From Clostridium sp. AM30-24 (GTDB lineage Bacteria > Bacillota > Clostridia > Lachnospirales > Lachnospiraceae): a stretch of DNA of 64,000 nucleotides. Below, piece by piece: positions 24,950-35,151 of this stretch (position 1 is its first letter; each line of letters begins with the position of its first letter). A program made the translations under genes and the position numbers. The stretch lies in assembly GCF_003480435.1 (NCBI RefSeq), contig NZ_QUJB01000003.1, positions 80,794-144,793 of the forward strand, given 5' to 3'. The notes under the pieces are model-generated. The model was not told the DNA's origin and searched no databases. It saw nothing but the letters and a program-made list of their open reading frames with translations.

Positions 24950-26638
24950 ATGGCTGAGAATATGACACCGGCTGAGGAAACAAAAGAAGTAGTTTCCAAA
25001 AACTTTATCGAGCAGGAAATTGATAAAGATCTTGCGGAAGGAGTATATGACCATGTCCAGACCCGGTTTCCACCGGAGCCAAACGGCTACCTTCATATCG
25101 GACATGCAAAATCGATCATCTTAAACTCCGGCCTTGCGAAAGAGTACGGCGGAAAATTTAATCTTCGTTTTGATGATACAAACCCAACGAAGGAGAAAAC
25201 AGAGTTCGTACATTCCATCACGGAGGATGTAAAGTGGCTCGGCGCAGATTTTGAGGACAGACTGTTTTTTGCGTCTGACTACTTCGATACGATGTATGAA
25301 TGTGCTGTAAAGTTAATTAAAAAGGGAAAAGCCTTCGTCTGCGACCTCTCCGCTGATCAGATCAGGGAATACCGCGGTGATTTCACGACGCCTGGTAAGA
25401 ACAGCCCGTACCGTGACCGCTCCATCGAGGAGAACCTTCAGTTATTTGAGAATATGAAGAACGGTATGTACAAGGACGGAGAGAAGGTTCTCCGCGCGAA
25501 GATCGATATGGCATCTCCGAATATCAACATGCGTGATCCGGTTATCTACCGTGTTGCCCATATGACGCACCACAATACCGGAGACAAGTGGTGCATCTAT
25601 CCGATGTACGATTTTGCACATCCGATCGAGGATGCGGTTGAGCACATTACCCATTCGATCTGTACTCTTGAGTTCGAGGATCACAGACCGCTCTACGACT
25701 GGGTCGTAAGAGAGTGCGAGTTCGAAAACCCGCCGCGTCAGATCGAGTTTGCGAAGATGTACCTCACAAACGTGGTAACCGGTAAGAGATACATTAAGAA
25801 ACTTGTTGAGGACGGAATCGTAGACGGATGGGATGATCCGCGTCTTGTTACGATCGCGGCCCTCAGAAGAAGAGGATATACACCGGAAGCGTTGAGAATG
25901 TTCGTTGAGCTCGTTGGAGTTTCCAAGGCGAACAGCTCCGTGGATTACGCGATGCTGGAGTACTGCATCCGTGAGGACCTGAAGTTAAAACGTCCGAGAA
26001 TGATGGCTGTCCTCGATCCGGTAAAACTGATCATCGATAACTATCCGGAAGGACAGACCGAGATGTTAAGCATCCCGAATAACCTTGAGAATCCGGAGAT
26101 GGGAGAGCGTGAGGTTCCGTTCTCAAGAGAACTCTATATCGAACGTGAGGACTTCATGGAGAATCCGCCGAAGAAGTATTTCCGCCTCTTCCCGGGCAAC
26201 GAAGTCCGTCTCATGGGCGCATACTTCGTGACATGCACAGGCTTCGAGAAGGACGAGAACGGAAATGTGACAGAGATCCACTGCACATACGATCCGGAGA
26301 CAAAGAGCGGTTCCGGCTTTACCGGCAGAAAGGTAAAAGGAACGATCCACTGGGTATCTGCTCCGACAGCCGGAAAAGTAGAGTGCCGTCTCTACGAGAA
26401 TATCGTTGACGAGGAAAAAGGCAAGCTGAACGAGGATGGAACTCTGAACTTAAATCCGAACTCCAAGACGATCACGACTGCGTATGTGGAGCCGAAGCTT
26501 ATGGCAGCTAAGCCATACGACAGCTTCCAGTTCATGAGAAATGGTTACTACTGTGTAGACTGCAAGGACAGCAAAGAGGGACAGCCGGTATACAACCGTA
26601 TCGTTTCCTTAAAGAGCTCCTTCAAGCTTCCGAAATAA
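24950..26638 (+). CDS. glnS: Glutaminyl-tRNA synthetase
   Basis: The 562-residue class I synthetase charges tRNA-Gln with glutamine directly. The HIGH-type motif is in [18 protein letters not shown] (about residues 33-50), followed by [12 protein letters not shown]. The DGWDDPRL...ALRRRGY segment and the IREDL...VLDPVKL segment align by eye with E. coli GlnRS, and the C-terminal anticodon-binding barrels follow. At the position of the KMSKS-like loop (E. coli VMSKR) this protein reads VVTGKR, so the usual Ser is replaced. The ATG at 24950 has GGAGG 7 nt upstream; an in-frame ATG 42 bp earlier is less likely. The next gene begins 6 bp after the stop. Confidence 0.95.
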   Translation: MAENMTPAEETKEVVSKNFIEQEIDKDLAEGVYDHVQTRFPPEPNGYLHIGHAKSIILNSGLAKEYGGKFNLRFDDTNPTKEKTEFVHSITEDVKWLGADFEDRLFFASDYFDTMYECAVKLIKKGKAFVCDLSADQIREYRGDFTTPGKNSPYRDRSIEENLQLFENMKNGMYKDGEKVLRAKIDMASPNINMRDPVIYRVAHMTHHNTGDKWCIYPMYDFAHPIEDAVEHITHSICTLEFEDHRPLYDWVVRECEFENPPRQIEFAKMYLTNVVTGKRYIKKLVEDGIVDGWDDPRLVTIAALRRRGYTPEALRMFVELVGVSKANSSVDYAMLEYCIREDLKLKRPRMMAVLDPVKLIIDNYPEGQTEMLSIPNNLENPEMGEREVPFSRELYIEREDFMENPPKKYFRLFPGNEVRLMGAYFVTCTGFEKDENGNVTEIHCTYDPETKSGSGFTGRKVKGTIHWVSAPTAGKVECRLYENIVDEEKGKLNEDGTLNLNPNSKTITTAYVEPKLMAAKPYDSFQFMRNGYYCVDCKDSKEGQPVYNRIVSLKSSFKLPK

Positions 26639-26644
26639 AGATTT

Positions 26645-28090
26645 ATGGAATTGATCGTACCTTTAAATGTACAGGGGGATCGCCCACTGTATGAACAGAT
26701 CTATCAGTATATTAAAGATGAGATCCGAAGAGGCAATATCAGACCGGAAAAGCAGCTCCCTTCATCCAGGGAACTTGCGAAGAGCCTGAAGGTCAGCCGG
26801 AGCACGACACAACTCGCTTATGAGCAGTTGGTGTCCGAGGGCTATCTTGAGGCAGTCCCGAGAAAAGGTTATTTTGCGGCGTCACTGGACGGAATTTTTC
26901 CGCCGGTGGCGCGGTCTGCTGCCACAGTACGGTCGGATCAGAAAATAAAGCTGTCTGCGGGGACGGAACAGGAGAATGCCCGCAGGCAGCTTTTTCGTGA
27001 TGAATTTGAAGTGGATTTTTCACCGCGCGGAATTGATCTTGAAGGATTTCCGTATGCGACCTGGAGAAAGATCAGCCGGTCTGTCTTAAAGGAGGAGGAC
27101 CGGGAACTGTTTTTAAAGGGAGAGCCTCAGGGCGACCTGATCCTCAGGGAGGCGATCCGGGATTATCTTCATGCGGCACGCGGTGTGAATTGTGATGCGT
27201 CCCAGATCATCATCGGTGCCGGAAATGAATATCTCCTGATGCTGTTATCCCAGCTGATTGGAAGAGATGCGGTGATCGCCATGGAGAATCCAACCTACCG
27301 CCAGGCATACCGGGTGTTATCCGGTGTGGGTCATAAGGTCATGCCGGTTGGAATCGACAAAAATGGATTCTGCGTGAAGGAGCTTAATGGACAGGATGTG
27401 CAGGCGGCCTATGTGATGCCATCGCACCAGTTTCCGACTGGAATCGTCATGCCGGTGAGAAGAAGACAGGAACTTCTTTCCTGGGCAGGGGAAGAGCCTG
27501 GACGCTATCTGATCGAGGATGATTACGACAGTGAATTCCGATACAAGGGAAAACCGATTCCTGCACTTCAGGGAATGGATCAGAATGGACGGGTGATCTA
27601 TATGGGTACCTTCTCGAAGGCGATTGCGCCGGCGATCCGTGTGGGATATATGGTGCTTCCGGAATCGCTGCTTTCGATGTATCTGGAGAAAGGAAGATTT
27701 TATTCCTCCACCGTGTCACGGGTGGACCAGCGGATCCTGGCGAATTTTATATCCGGTGGATATTTTGAACGCCATCTGAACCGGATGCGTGAGATTTATA
27801 AGGGAAAGCATGATGTGCTGTTGGGTGAACTGAAGCCGTTGGAAAAACGGTTCGAGATAACGGGAGAATTCGCAGGACTTCATGTGCTTTTGAAGGATAA
27901 AAAGAAAGAAACGGAACAGTCCCTGCTTGAAAAAGCGGCAAAGAACAGAGTCCGGGTCTACGAACTTTCCGGATTCTATATGGAAGAAGCGCAGGCGAAG
28001 GAGACGAGTACAATCGTTCTCGGATATGCGGGACTTACGGAGGAGAAGATCCGAAAAGGTGTTGAGCTTTTACGGGAGGCATTTGATTAG
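26645..28090 (+). CDS. MocR/PdxR-family regulator (GntR HTH plus aminotransferase-like domain)
   Basis: The 481-residue protein joins an N-terminal GntR winged helix (about residues 10-75; DEIRRGNIRPEKQLPSSRELAKSL) to a class I aminotransferase-fold domain that binds PLP. The PLP lysine lies in GTFSKAIAPAIRVGYMV (about residues 320-336), and the IEDDYDSEFRY segment contains the PLP-binding Asp. MocR proteins control pyridoxal phosphate synthesis, GABA or amino-acid genes. No pdxST genes are nearby, so the target is unknown. It starts 6 bp after glnS with no strong ribosome site of its own, and is probably read through from glnS. Confidence 0.88.
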   Translation: MELIVPLNVQGDRPLYEQIYQYIKDEIRRGNIRPEKQLPSSRELAKSLKVSRSTTQLAYEQLVSEGYLEAVPRKGYFAASLDGIFPPVARSAATVRSDQKIKLSAGTEQENARRQLFRDEFEVDFSPRGIDLEGFPYATWRKISRSVLKEEDRELFLKGEPQGDLILREAIRDYLHAARGVNCDASQIIIGAGNEYLLMLLSQLIGRDAVIAMENPTYRQAYRVLSGVGHKVMPVGIDKNGFCVKELNGQDVQAAYVMPSHQFPTGIVMPVRRRQELLSWAGEEPGRYLIEDDYDSEFRYKGKPIPALQGMDQNGRVIYMGTFSKAIAPAIRVGYMVLPESLLSMYLEKGRFYSSTVSRVDQRILANFISGGYFERHLNRMREIYKGKHDVLLGELKPLEKRFEITGEFAGLHVLLKDKKKETEQSLLEKAAKNRVRVYELSGFYMEEAQAKETSTIVLGYAGLTEEKIRKGVELLREAFD

Positions 28091-28140
28091 AAGATCATAA
28101 GAATGGATAAAAGATACATTCGTTTTTATGGAGTGATCAG

Positions 28141-28174
28141 AAAAAAGGGATATGCATCCGAAAATGCATATCCC
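28141..28174 (-). terminator. Intrinsic terminator of the IclR gene
   Basis: GGGATATGCAT and ATGCATATCCC form a perfect 11-bp stem. On the minus strand six T residues follow. Confidence 0.85.
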
Positions 28175-28188
28175 AATGAATTGCTGTT

Positions 28189-28956
28189 TTACTGGAACAC
28201 ATCATGCTTCTCATAGCCGAGGTCGGAGGAGAGGGCAGATGCATAAAACTGGACAAGATCCCTCTGGGTCGCAAGAAACTCCGGAGTATCGATCCGGATC
28301 TCCGGGGCGATGATCCCGATGGAACCGGCAAGCTCGCCTTCAGAGTTGAAGACTGGTGCACCGATCCCTACTGCGTCATTGACGTATTCTCCACGGGTAA
28401 TGGCATAGCCCTCCTGACGGATCTTTTTTAATTCCCCGCGAAGATCGTCCGGGCGGACATGCGGGAAAGCCTGATCATGGATAATGATGGTTTTAAAATA
28501 TTCGTCGATAAAAGTCGGAGTCTGCCATGCAAGGAGTACCTTACGGATCGCTCCGCAGTGCATATACATCTCATAGCCAAATTCCTCGACTACTTTTAAG
28601 TGGCTTGGTCCATCGACTTTTTCAATCACAAGTCCTTTATTCCCCACCGGGATCACGAGATAGGCATCCTCTTTTGTCTGTTTCGCAAGCTGCGTCAGAA
28701 TACTGTGGGCAGCATCCTGAAGACGAATCCCTCGGGCTGCGGCTTTTCCTAACGGGATCAACGCGGGACCGAGACGGTAGGTGTGGGATCTGTCATCGCG
28801 GATCACATATTTTTTCTCACAGAATGTCTGAAGGATCCGGTGTACCGTACTGGGAGGCAGATCCATTGCTTCTGCCAGTTCCGCGATTGAGAAATTGCGG
28901 TTTTTTTCTTTCAGGACTTCCAATAGCTCCATGGAGCGGAGAAGACTTTGTATCAT
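28189..28956 (-). CDS. IclR-family transcriptional regulator
   Basis: The 255-residue regulator has an N-terminal winged helix (about residues 1-70; FSIAELAEAMDLPPSTVHRILQTF) and a C-terminal effector domain (ATRGIRLQDAAHSILTQLAKQT...GAPVFNSEGELAGSIGI). IclR proteins sense small organic acids and often control sugar-acid or aromatic catabolism. kdgK lies 3.6 kb away, and IclR-type KdgR proteins regulate such genes elsewhere, but no direct link is visible here. Its ATG overlaps the stop of the upstream small membrane protein gene by 4 nt (ATGA), so the two genes are translationally coupled. Confidence 0.88.
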   Translation of the reverse strand: MIQSLLRSMELLEVLKEKNRNFSIAELAEAMDLPPSTVHRILQTFCEKKYVIRDDRSHTYRLGPALIPLGKAAARGIRLQDAAHSILTQLAKQTKEDAYLVIPVGNKGLVIEKVDGPSHLKVVEEFGYEMYMHCGAIRKVLLAWQTPTFIDEYFKTIIIHDQAFPHVRPDDLRGELKKIRQEGYAITRGEYVNDAVGIGAPVFNSEGELAGSIGIIAPEIRIDTPEFLATQRDLVQFYASALSSDLGYEKHDVFQ

Positions 28957-29360
28957 TCGGTTTTTCCTTCCTCCGTATCGTCCTCAACTATAACGGAGGA
29001 TTTTTTTTCTTCCGGTACATTTTCCTTAACTGCGTCATCATTTTCCTCCGCAGCTTCGCAGGATTCTTTTTCTTCCGGACATTCTGCCTCTTTGGAATCT
29101 TCGGTCTCTTCTTTTACGGAATCAACTGCAGCGTTCGCGTCTTTTCCGGGATTGATCGTAATATAAGTTCTCTCCGGAGCATTTTCTGTTTTTTCTTCTT
29201 TTTCCTCAGAAGGAGTCTCTTCATCCTCATATTCGTGAAAATCCTGATCCAGCTCATCATTGAAGGATTTTAATTTCAGATAGTAGGAGATACCGGCTGC
29301 AACTGCGCCGCCGAGCATCGCACCAAATGCGATAAGAAGGCCTGATTTCTTTTTTGACAT
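28953..29360 (-). CDS. Small acidic membrane protein, YtxH-like N-terminus
   Basis: The 135-residue protein has one N-terminal transmembrane helix (about residues 8-27, LLIAFGAMLGGAVAAGISYYL) and a very acidic, Glu/Lys-rich tail of about 100 residues that is probably disordered. The N-terminus (KKKSGLLIAFGAMLGGAVAAG) resembles YtxH-type proteins. I cannot assign a function. GGAGAATGAACC precedes the ATG. It is the first gene of a two-gene unit with the IclR regulator, and the 4-nt overlap makes co-translation likely, but a small membrane protein coupled to an IclR regulator is not a pairing I know. Confidence 0.7.
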   Translation of the reverse strand: MSKKKSGLLIAFGAMLGGAVAAGISYYLKLKSFNDELDQDFHEYEDEETPSEEKEEKTENAPERTYITINPGKDANAAVDSVKEETEDSKEAECPEEKESCEAAEENDDAVKENVPEEKKSSVIVEDDTEEGKTE

Positions 29361-29570
29361 GGTTCATTCTCCTTTCCGCTGCATTTCCGCGAATCCCAGA
29401 ATTTCGGGATCACGTCTGCAGCCGCCAGTCTGCTATCTATAATCATAATCGAATTCATGGGAAAAAGAAAGAGATAATTATGAAAAAAAATTTAAAAATA
29501 TATAAAATGCACAGGAAAATAGCCGGGTTTTAGCCTGAAAATCGGAATTCACAAATTTTTCATAAAATAA

Positions 29571-29597
29571 TTAGCACTCGTGACTTGACAGTGCTAA
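29571..29597 (+). promoter_or_regulatory. CIRCE operator (HrcA binding site) upstream of groESL
   Basis: TTAGCACTC, 9 bp, CAGTGCTAA matches the CIRCE inverted repeat with one mismatch in the right arm. It overlaps the -35 box of the groESL promoter, so HrcA binding would block transcription. Confidence 0.95.
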
Positions 29598-29613
29598 CAA
29601 CATGTGCTATAAC
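29585..29613 (+). promoter_or_regulatory. groESL promoter
   Basis: TTGACA (29585-29590) and TATAAC (29608-29613) with a 17-bp spacer, embedded in the CIRCE element. The leader of about 120 bases before groES shows no other recognised element. Confidence 0.85.
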
Positions 29614-29743
29614 ATGATTTGTGACGAGAGGTCAGGGAAAAGACCTGAGTCAGATAGAATAAGATAAATAAGAAAAGAAGAATTGCGGCTTGAATAGAAC
29701 AGACAGCCACAAGAGCTTGTAAAATGACAAGGAGGAGTCAGTA

Positions 29744-31773
<2,030 letters not shown>

Positions 31774-31812
31774 TCCGTCTCCGAAACTGCAAAATTTCAG
31801 GAAAATTAATAA

Positions 31813-31848
31813 AGCCATCGGCGGTTCTGCGAGCCGTCGGTGGCCATT
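31813..31848 (+). terminator. Terminator-like hairpin after groEL
   Basis: GCCATCGGCGG and CCGTCGGTGGC pair with two G-U pairs around nine bases, followed by CATTTTC. The arms overlap the large inverted repeat that comes next. Confidence 0.6.
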
Positions 31849-31896
31849 TTCATGTAACAGGAAATTCCTCGGAATTTCCTGTTACATGAAAATGGC
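31843..31896. repeat. 26-bp perfect inverted repeat
   Basis: The left arm 31843-31868 and the right arm 31871-31896 are exact reverse complements separated by TC. The core reads CATGTAACAGGAAATTCC on the left. The resulting stem is much longer than a normal terminator and lacks a T-run. Confidence 0.9.
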
Positions 31897-31910
31897 ACTA
31901 ACGTGCCAAA

Positions 31911-31990
31911 GATGCGCACTCGCGCGAAGATGCAGATTGTCGCAAGCGACCGCGCGAGGCGCGAGAATGTGCCAAGGCACATTCTTTTTG
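31911..31990 (+). repeat. Dispersed two-hairpin intergenic repeat, copy 3
   Basis: This is the best-preserved copy. It has outer arms CTCGCGCG/CGCGCGAG, inner stem GTCGC-AA-GCGAC, then AGAATGTGCC-AA-GGCACATTCT with T5. It sits between convergent genes (groEL and the CYTH protein). A further palindrome, ATGACAGG-AAATTC-CCTGTCAT, follows at 31992-32013. Confidence 0.9.
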
Positions 31991-32030
31991 TATGACAGGA
32001 AATTCCCTGTCATATAAAAATACGAACAGT

Positions 32031-32483
32031 TCAGGGCATTTTTGAGAGCCTGCTGTTCTGGAATTCCCCGGACCAGGTTACATCCCGGTCGAACCAGGAG
32101 AGAGGCGGAAATGCTCTGGCATCCTCCTCGCTGGAAAACTCGATCTCCGCAAGCATGAGACCGGCGAATTTTCCCTCGAAGACATCGAATTCCACAGTGA
32201 GATCCTCACGGCCCGGAACCGGGATCAGGTAGCGCTTTTTTGTGAGAATATTTCCGTCAGCTTTTGTGAGAAGATGGGCGTAGGCTTCTTTTGTCAGTGG
32301 GAGATTATATTCCTCTCTGGCGAGAAGTCCTTTGGATTTGTAGGTGAGGTAGCAGGTATCGTCCTCTTTACGTACCCGGACTACCGGCTCTGTGCAGAGG
32401 TAGGCCTGTTCGATCTCATGACAGGGGAAAAACTCGTAGTTTTCAGGCGGGGTCGTGACAAGAAATTTACGTTCGATTTCCAT
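32031..32483 (-). CDS. CYTH domain protein (triphosphate tunnel metalloenzyme)
   Basis: The 150-residue protein begins with EIERKFLV, which contains the ExExK signature of CYTH/triphosphate tunnel enzymes. Alternating basic and acidic strands follow (VVRVRKEDDTCYLTYKSKG; LTVEFDVFEGKFAGLMLAEIEF). Such proteins hydrolyse triphosphates (inorganic triphosphate, thiamine triphosphate) or act as class IV adenylate cyclases. Short single-domain forms like this are most often triphosphatases. The start at 32483 is set by the AAAGGAAATAATT ribosome site and the family N-terminus; the long upstream in-frame extension has no support. It is monocistronic and convergent with groEL. Confidence 0.9.
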   Translation of the reverse strand: MEIERKFLVTTPPENYEFFPCHEIEQAYLCTEPVVRVRKEDDTCYLTYKSKGLLAREEYNLPLTKEAYAHLLTKADGNILTKKRYLIPVPGREDLTVEFDVFEGKFAGLMLAEIEFSSEEDARAFPPLSWFDRDVTWSGEFQNSRLSKMP

Positions 32484-32814
32484 AATTATTTCCTTTCTGG
32501 AGCCTGTATATGGGTGGAATTTTCTGAACTGAAAATTCTGTACAATACAGTGGTGATAGTGGATTTGGCCGATTTGGAATGCGAAGTATCGGCAGAATCG
32601 GTTGTTGTCTGCGCAAGGCAGGAACAGTGATATATTGTAATAAATCATACCATATTGCAAGGAAAAAGTAAGGTCTTTTATTCGCAAATATGGTACAATC
32701 ATTGTAAGAAAAGTTGCTGTTTGTGAATGAAAAATCCCGGAATGGCAACAGGAAAGGAAAAATATCTGGCAACTGGTCATACTTTGATGATGAAAACAGA
32801 AGGAGGAACAGCGT

Positions 32815-34158
32815 ATGTGGACAAGGGCAGAATTAAAAGACAGAGCGAAAATGTGTCTGAGCCGTTATTACTGGGCGGCGTTTCTTGTGAGCCTGATCTT
32901 TGCGATCCTCAGCGGATTCGGCGGCTCGAATGCGAATACCCAGAGAAATACAGGTTATCTGGAGCAGAACGAATCAGTAAACGGTCAGACCGATCAGAGC
33001 AGTCTCATCCTTGGAGAACTGGGAGGAGATGGAAGTCTTAGCGGAAATACCCGGGGCGGCCTTGCCAGCGGGATCGAGCTTGTCCCGGGACTTGGTGATG
33101 TCTACGGACCGGGAGCCGGAAATGCCGGATCTATGGTTGCGAGCAACCTGTTTTATCGGCTTTTTGCGGGGGCTGTGGTCGTTATTGTGACCATTTCCGT
33201 CGTGATCGGAATTTTTGTACAGCCATTGTTTGAGATCGGACGAAACAGATTTTATATGGAGAGCCGCGTGACGGGACAGTCGGCGGGCATTGGAAAACTT
33301 TTCTGGGGATTTTCCAACGGATATTTAAAGCTTGTGGGGACCCAGTTCCTTCGCTCCCTGATCACAGAGGGCATCGTGTTCCTGTGCATGGCACCGGGAT
33401 TACTGACACTTGCATTTAACAGGTTCCTGTCTGACTGGGTGGGAAGCGCTGTTCTGATGGCCTGTGGTGCCGCGGTGGGAGCCTGCTTTTCCATCTACTT
33501 CCAGTACTGCTATCTGATGGTGCCGTATATTCTTGCCGAGAATCCGGATATGAAGGCGAGAGAAGCTTTAAGACTCTCAAAAGAGATGATGGACGGACAG
33601 AAGTGGAATGCGTTCGTTCTCGGTCTTTCCTTCATAGGATGGCAGCTCCTCGGAACGTTGCTCTGCGGTATCGGTACCTTCTTTGTTCAGCCGTATGTTG
33701 ACGCGACCTTCGCGGAACTCTACGCAGTTCTCCGCGGACCGTATTCCGGGCGTCTGAATGGATTCGGCGGGGAACCGTTTGTACAGAATAACGCCCACTA
33801 CGGCGGTCAGTATGTGGAGCCGGACAGTGTGAGAGATGTTGGCGGCAATGGAAATTACAGTGGCGGTTACGGTACCTGCGGAAACGAAAATATGAACAAT
33901 GGGTATGATTCGAATTGTGGAACCGGTTATGCTTATGGACAGAACCGGAACAGCGCTCCGGATAACTGGAACGATGTTCCGCAGGAGACATACCGGTACA
34001 ACGGTCCGGAGCAGACAGTTCAGACTCCAAATCCGGAACAGACTGCAGCAAAAGACCGCGGAACGGATGTGAAGAGGTCAGAAGGTGGACCCGGACGCGG
34101 ATATTACCTGAATGGAAAGTTCTATCCGTATACGGATGATGAGAAAAGTGAGGAGTAA
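32815..34158 (+). CDS. DUF975 family membrane protein
   Basis: The 447-residue protein starts with the DUF975-typical WTRAELKDRAKMCLSRYYW, followed by about five or six hydrophobic segments up to residue 300, including the FFVQPYVDATFAELYAVLRG motif near residues 287-306. The remaining ~140 residues are a hydrophilic Gly/Asn/Tyr-rich tail (GGNGNYSGGYGTCG..., then YYLNGKFYPYTDDE) that is probably disordered. The function of DUF975 proteins is unknown. GGAGGAACAGCGT precedes the ATG. The end of the gene lies 52 bp before the DJ-1-like gene. Confidence 0.85.
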   Translation: MWTRAELKDRAKMCLSRYYWAAFLVSLIFAILSGFGGSNANTQRNTGYLEQNESVNGQTDQSSLILGELGGDGSLSGNTRGGLASGIELVPGLGDVYGPGAGNAGSMVASNLFYRLFAGAVVVIVTISVVIGIFVQPLFEIGRNRFYMESRVTGQSAGIGKLFWGFSNGYLKLVGTQFLRSLITEGIVFLCMAPGLLTLAFNRFLSDWVGSAVLMACGAAVGACFSIYFQYCYLMVPYILAENPDMKAREALRLSKEMMDGQKWNAFVLGLSFIGWQLLGTLLCGIGTFFVQPYVDATFAELYAVLRGPYSGRLNGFGGEPFVQNNAHYGGQYVEPDSVRDVGGNGNYSGGYGTCGNENMNNGYDSNCGTGYAYGQNRNSAPDNWNDVPQETYRYNGPEQTVQTPNPEQTAAKDRGTDVKRSEGGPGRGYYLNGKFYPYTDDEKSEE

Positions 34159-34210
34159 GCTTCCGAGAATTTTCGGCGGCAGATCAGCAAAGAAAGGTGA
34201 GAAATTTCAA

Positions 34211-34759
34211 ATGGCAAAAGTATACGCGTTTGTTGCAGACGGAATGGAAGAGGTAGAGTGCCTGGCTGTGTGCGACTGTTTGAGAAGAGCGAAGGTGGAT
34301 GTGAAGCTTGTATCCATCATGGGAAGAAAGATGGTGACAGGCTCCCATGGATTTAAGATCGAGGCGGACTGCCTGTTCGAGGAGATCACGGACGATGCTG
34401 ACGTATTGTTCCTTCCGGGCGGACTTGCCGGAACGAACAATCTGAAGGCACATGAGGGACTTGCAGGGATGTTAAAAGCCCATGCAGCAGCAGGAAAACG
34501 TCTGGCTGCGATCTGCGCAGCACCGAGTATCTTAGGAGAGCTTGGTCTCGTGAAAGGCCACCGCGCTACATGCTATCCGGGCTTTGAAACCAAGATGGAG
34601 GGCGCGGACTGCAGAGGCGACGGCGTCATCACAGACCGCCTGATCAGCACCGGACGCGGTATGGGCTGGGCAATCGACCTTGGTTTAGAGCTTATCAAAC
34701 TCTTGGTCAGCGAAGAAGAGGCTGAAAGAATCAAGACAGCGATCCAATACATAAAATAG
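34211..34759 (+). CDS. DJ-1/PfpI family protein
   Basis: The 182-residue protein belongs to the DJ-1 (YajL/ThiJ) family of redox-sensitive proteins, to which deglycase, glyoxalase or chaperone activities have been assigned. The nucleophile-elbow cysteine is Cys102 in AAICAAPSILGE, and the conserved Glu is in DGMEEVE (about residue 14). FLPGGLAG is also typical. The start at 34211 follows AAGGTGAG. An in-frame start 99 bp upstream would overlap the previous gene and lacks support. A strong terminator follows. Confidence 0.9.
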   Translation: MAKVYAFVADGMEEVECLAVCDCLRRAKVDVKLVSIMGRKMVTGSHGFKIEADCLFEEITDDADVLFLPGGLAGTNNLKAHEGLAGMLKAHAAAGKRLAAICAAPSILGELGLVKGHRATCYPGFETKMEGADCRGDGVITDRLISTGRGMGWAIDLGLELIKLLVSEEEAERIKTAIQYIK

Positions 34760-34800
34760 CCGCGTATTTGTGTAGATACAGGTATTCATCAGAAAGCTTT

Positions 34801-34832
34801 GGAATGCCCGGTGCACCAGGGCATTCCTTTTT
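34801..34832 (+). terminator. Intrinsic terminator of the DJ-1-like gene
   Basis: GGAATGCCC and GGGCATTCC form a perfect 9-bp stem around a 9-base loop, followed by T5. Confidence 0.9.
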
Positions 34833-34969
34833 GGCGCGGCACGCCGCTGAAAGAATGTCAGGAACGGCAGATATGGCAGTCTGCGCCTGGAAAAAATCAA
34901 GAAAACCGTAAAACCCCTGTGTTTTTCTGGATTTTTTACAATTTAGGTCTGGTCTTTTCAAACGTCTTA

Positions 34970-34978
34970 TGTTATAAT
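34970..34978 (+). promoter_or_regulatory. Extended -10 promoter of the tig operon
   Basis: TG-T-TATAAT gives an extended -10 element; no good -35 is seen. The leader of about 165 bases before tig contains GC-rich short inverted repeats but no motif I recognise. Confidence 0.5.
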
Positions 34979-35151
34979 TTCAAGCGGTGCTATGTGCGCG
35001 TGACGGAGAAGTGATGCCTGAGGGCGGATTTTTCGCTGAGCGGCGGTCATAATGCCGAAACGTGTAACGCCAAAAAGCGGCAGTTACGAGATTATACGGG
35101 CGGGAAATTTCTATTCCCCGCTATCGATATATTTAAGGAGGAACTCATAAA

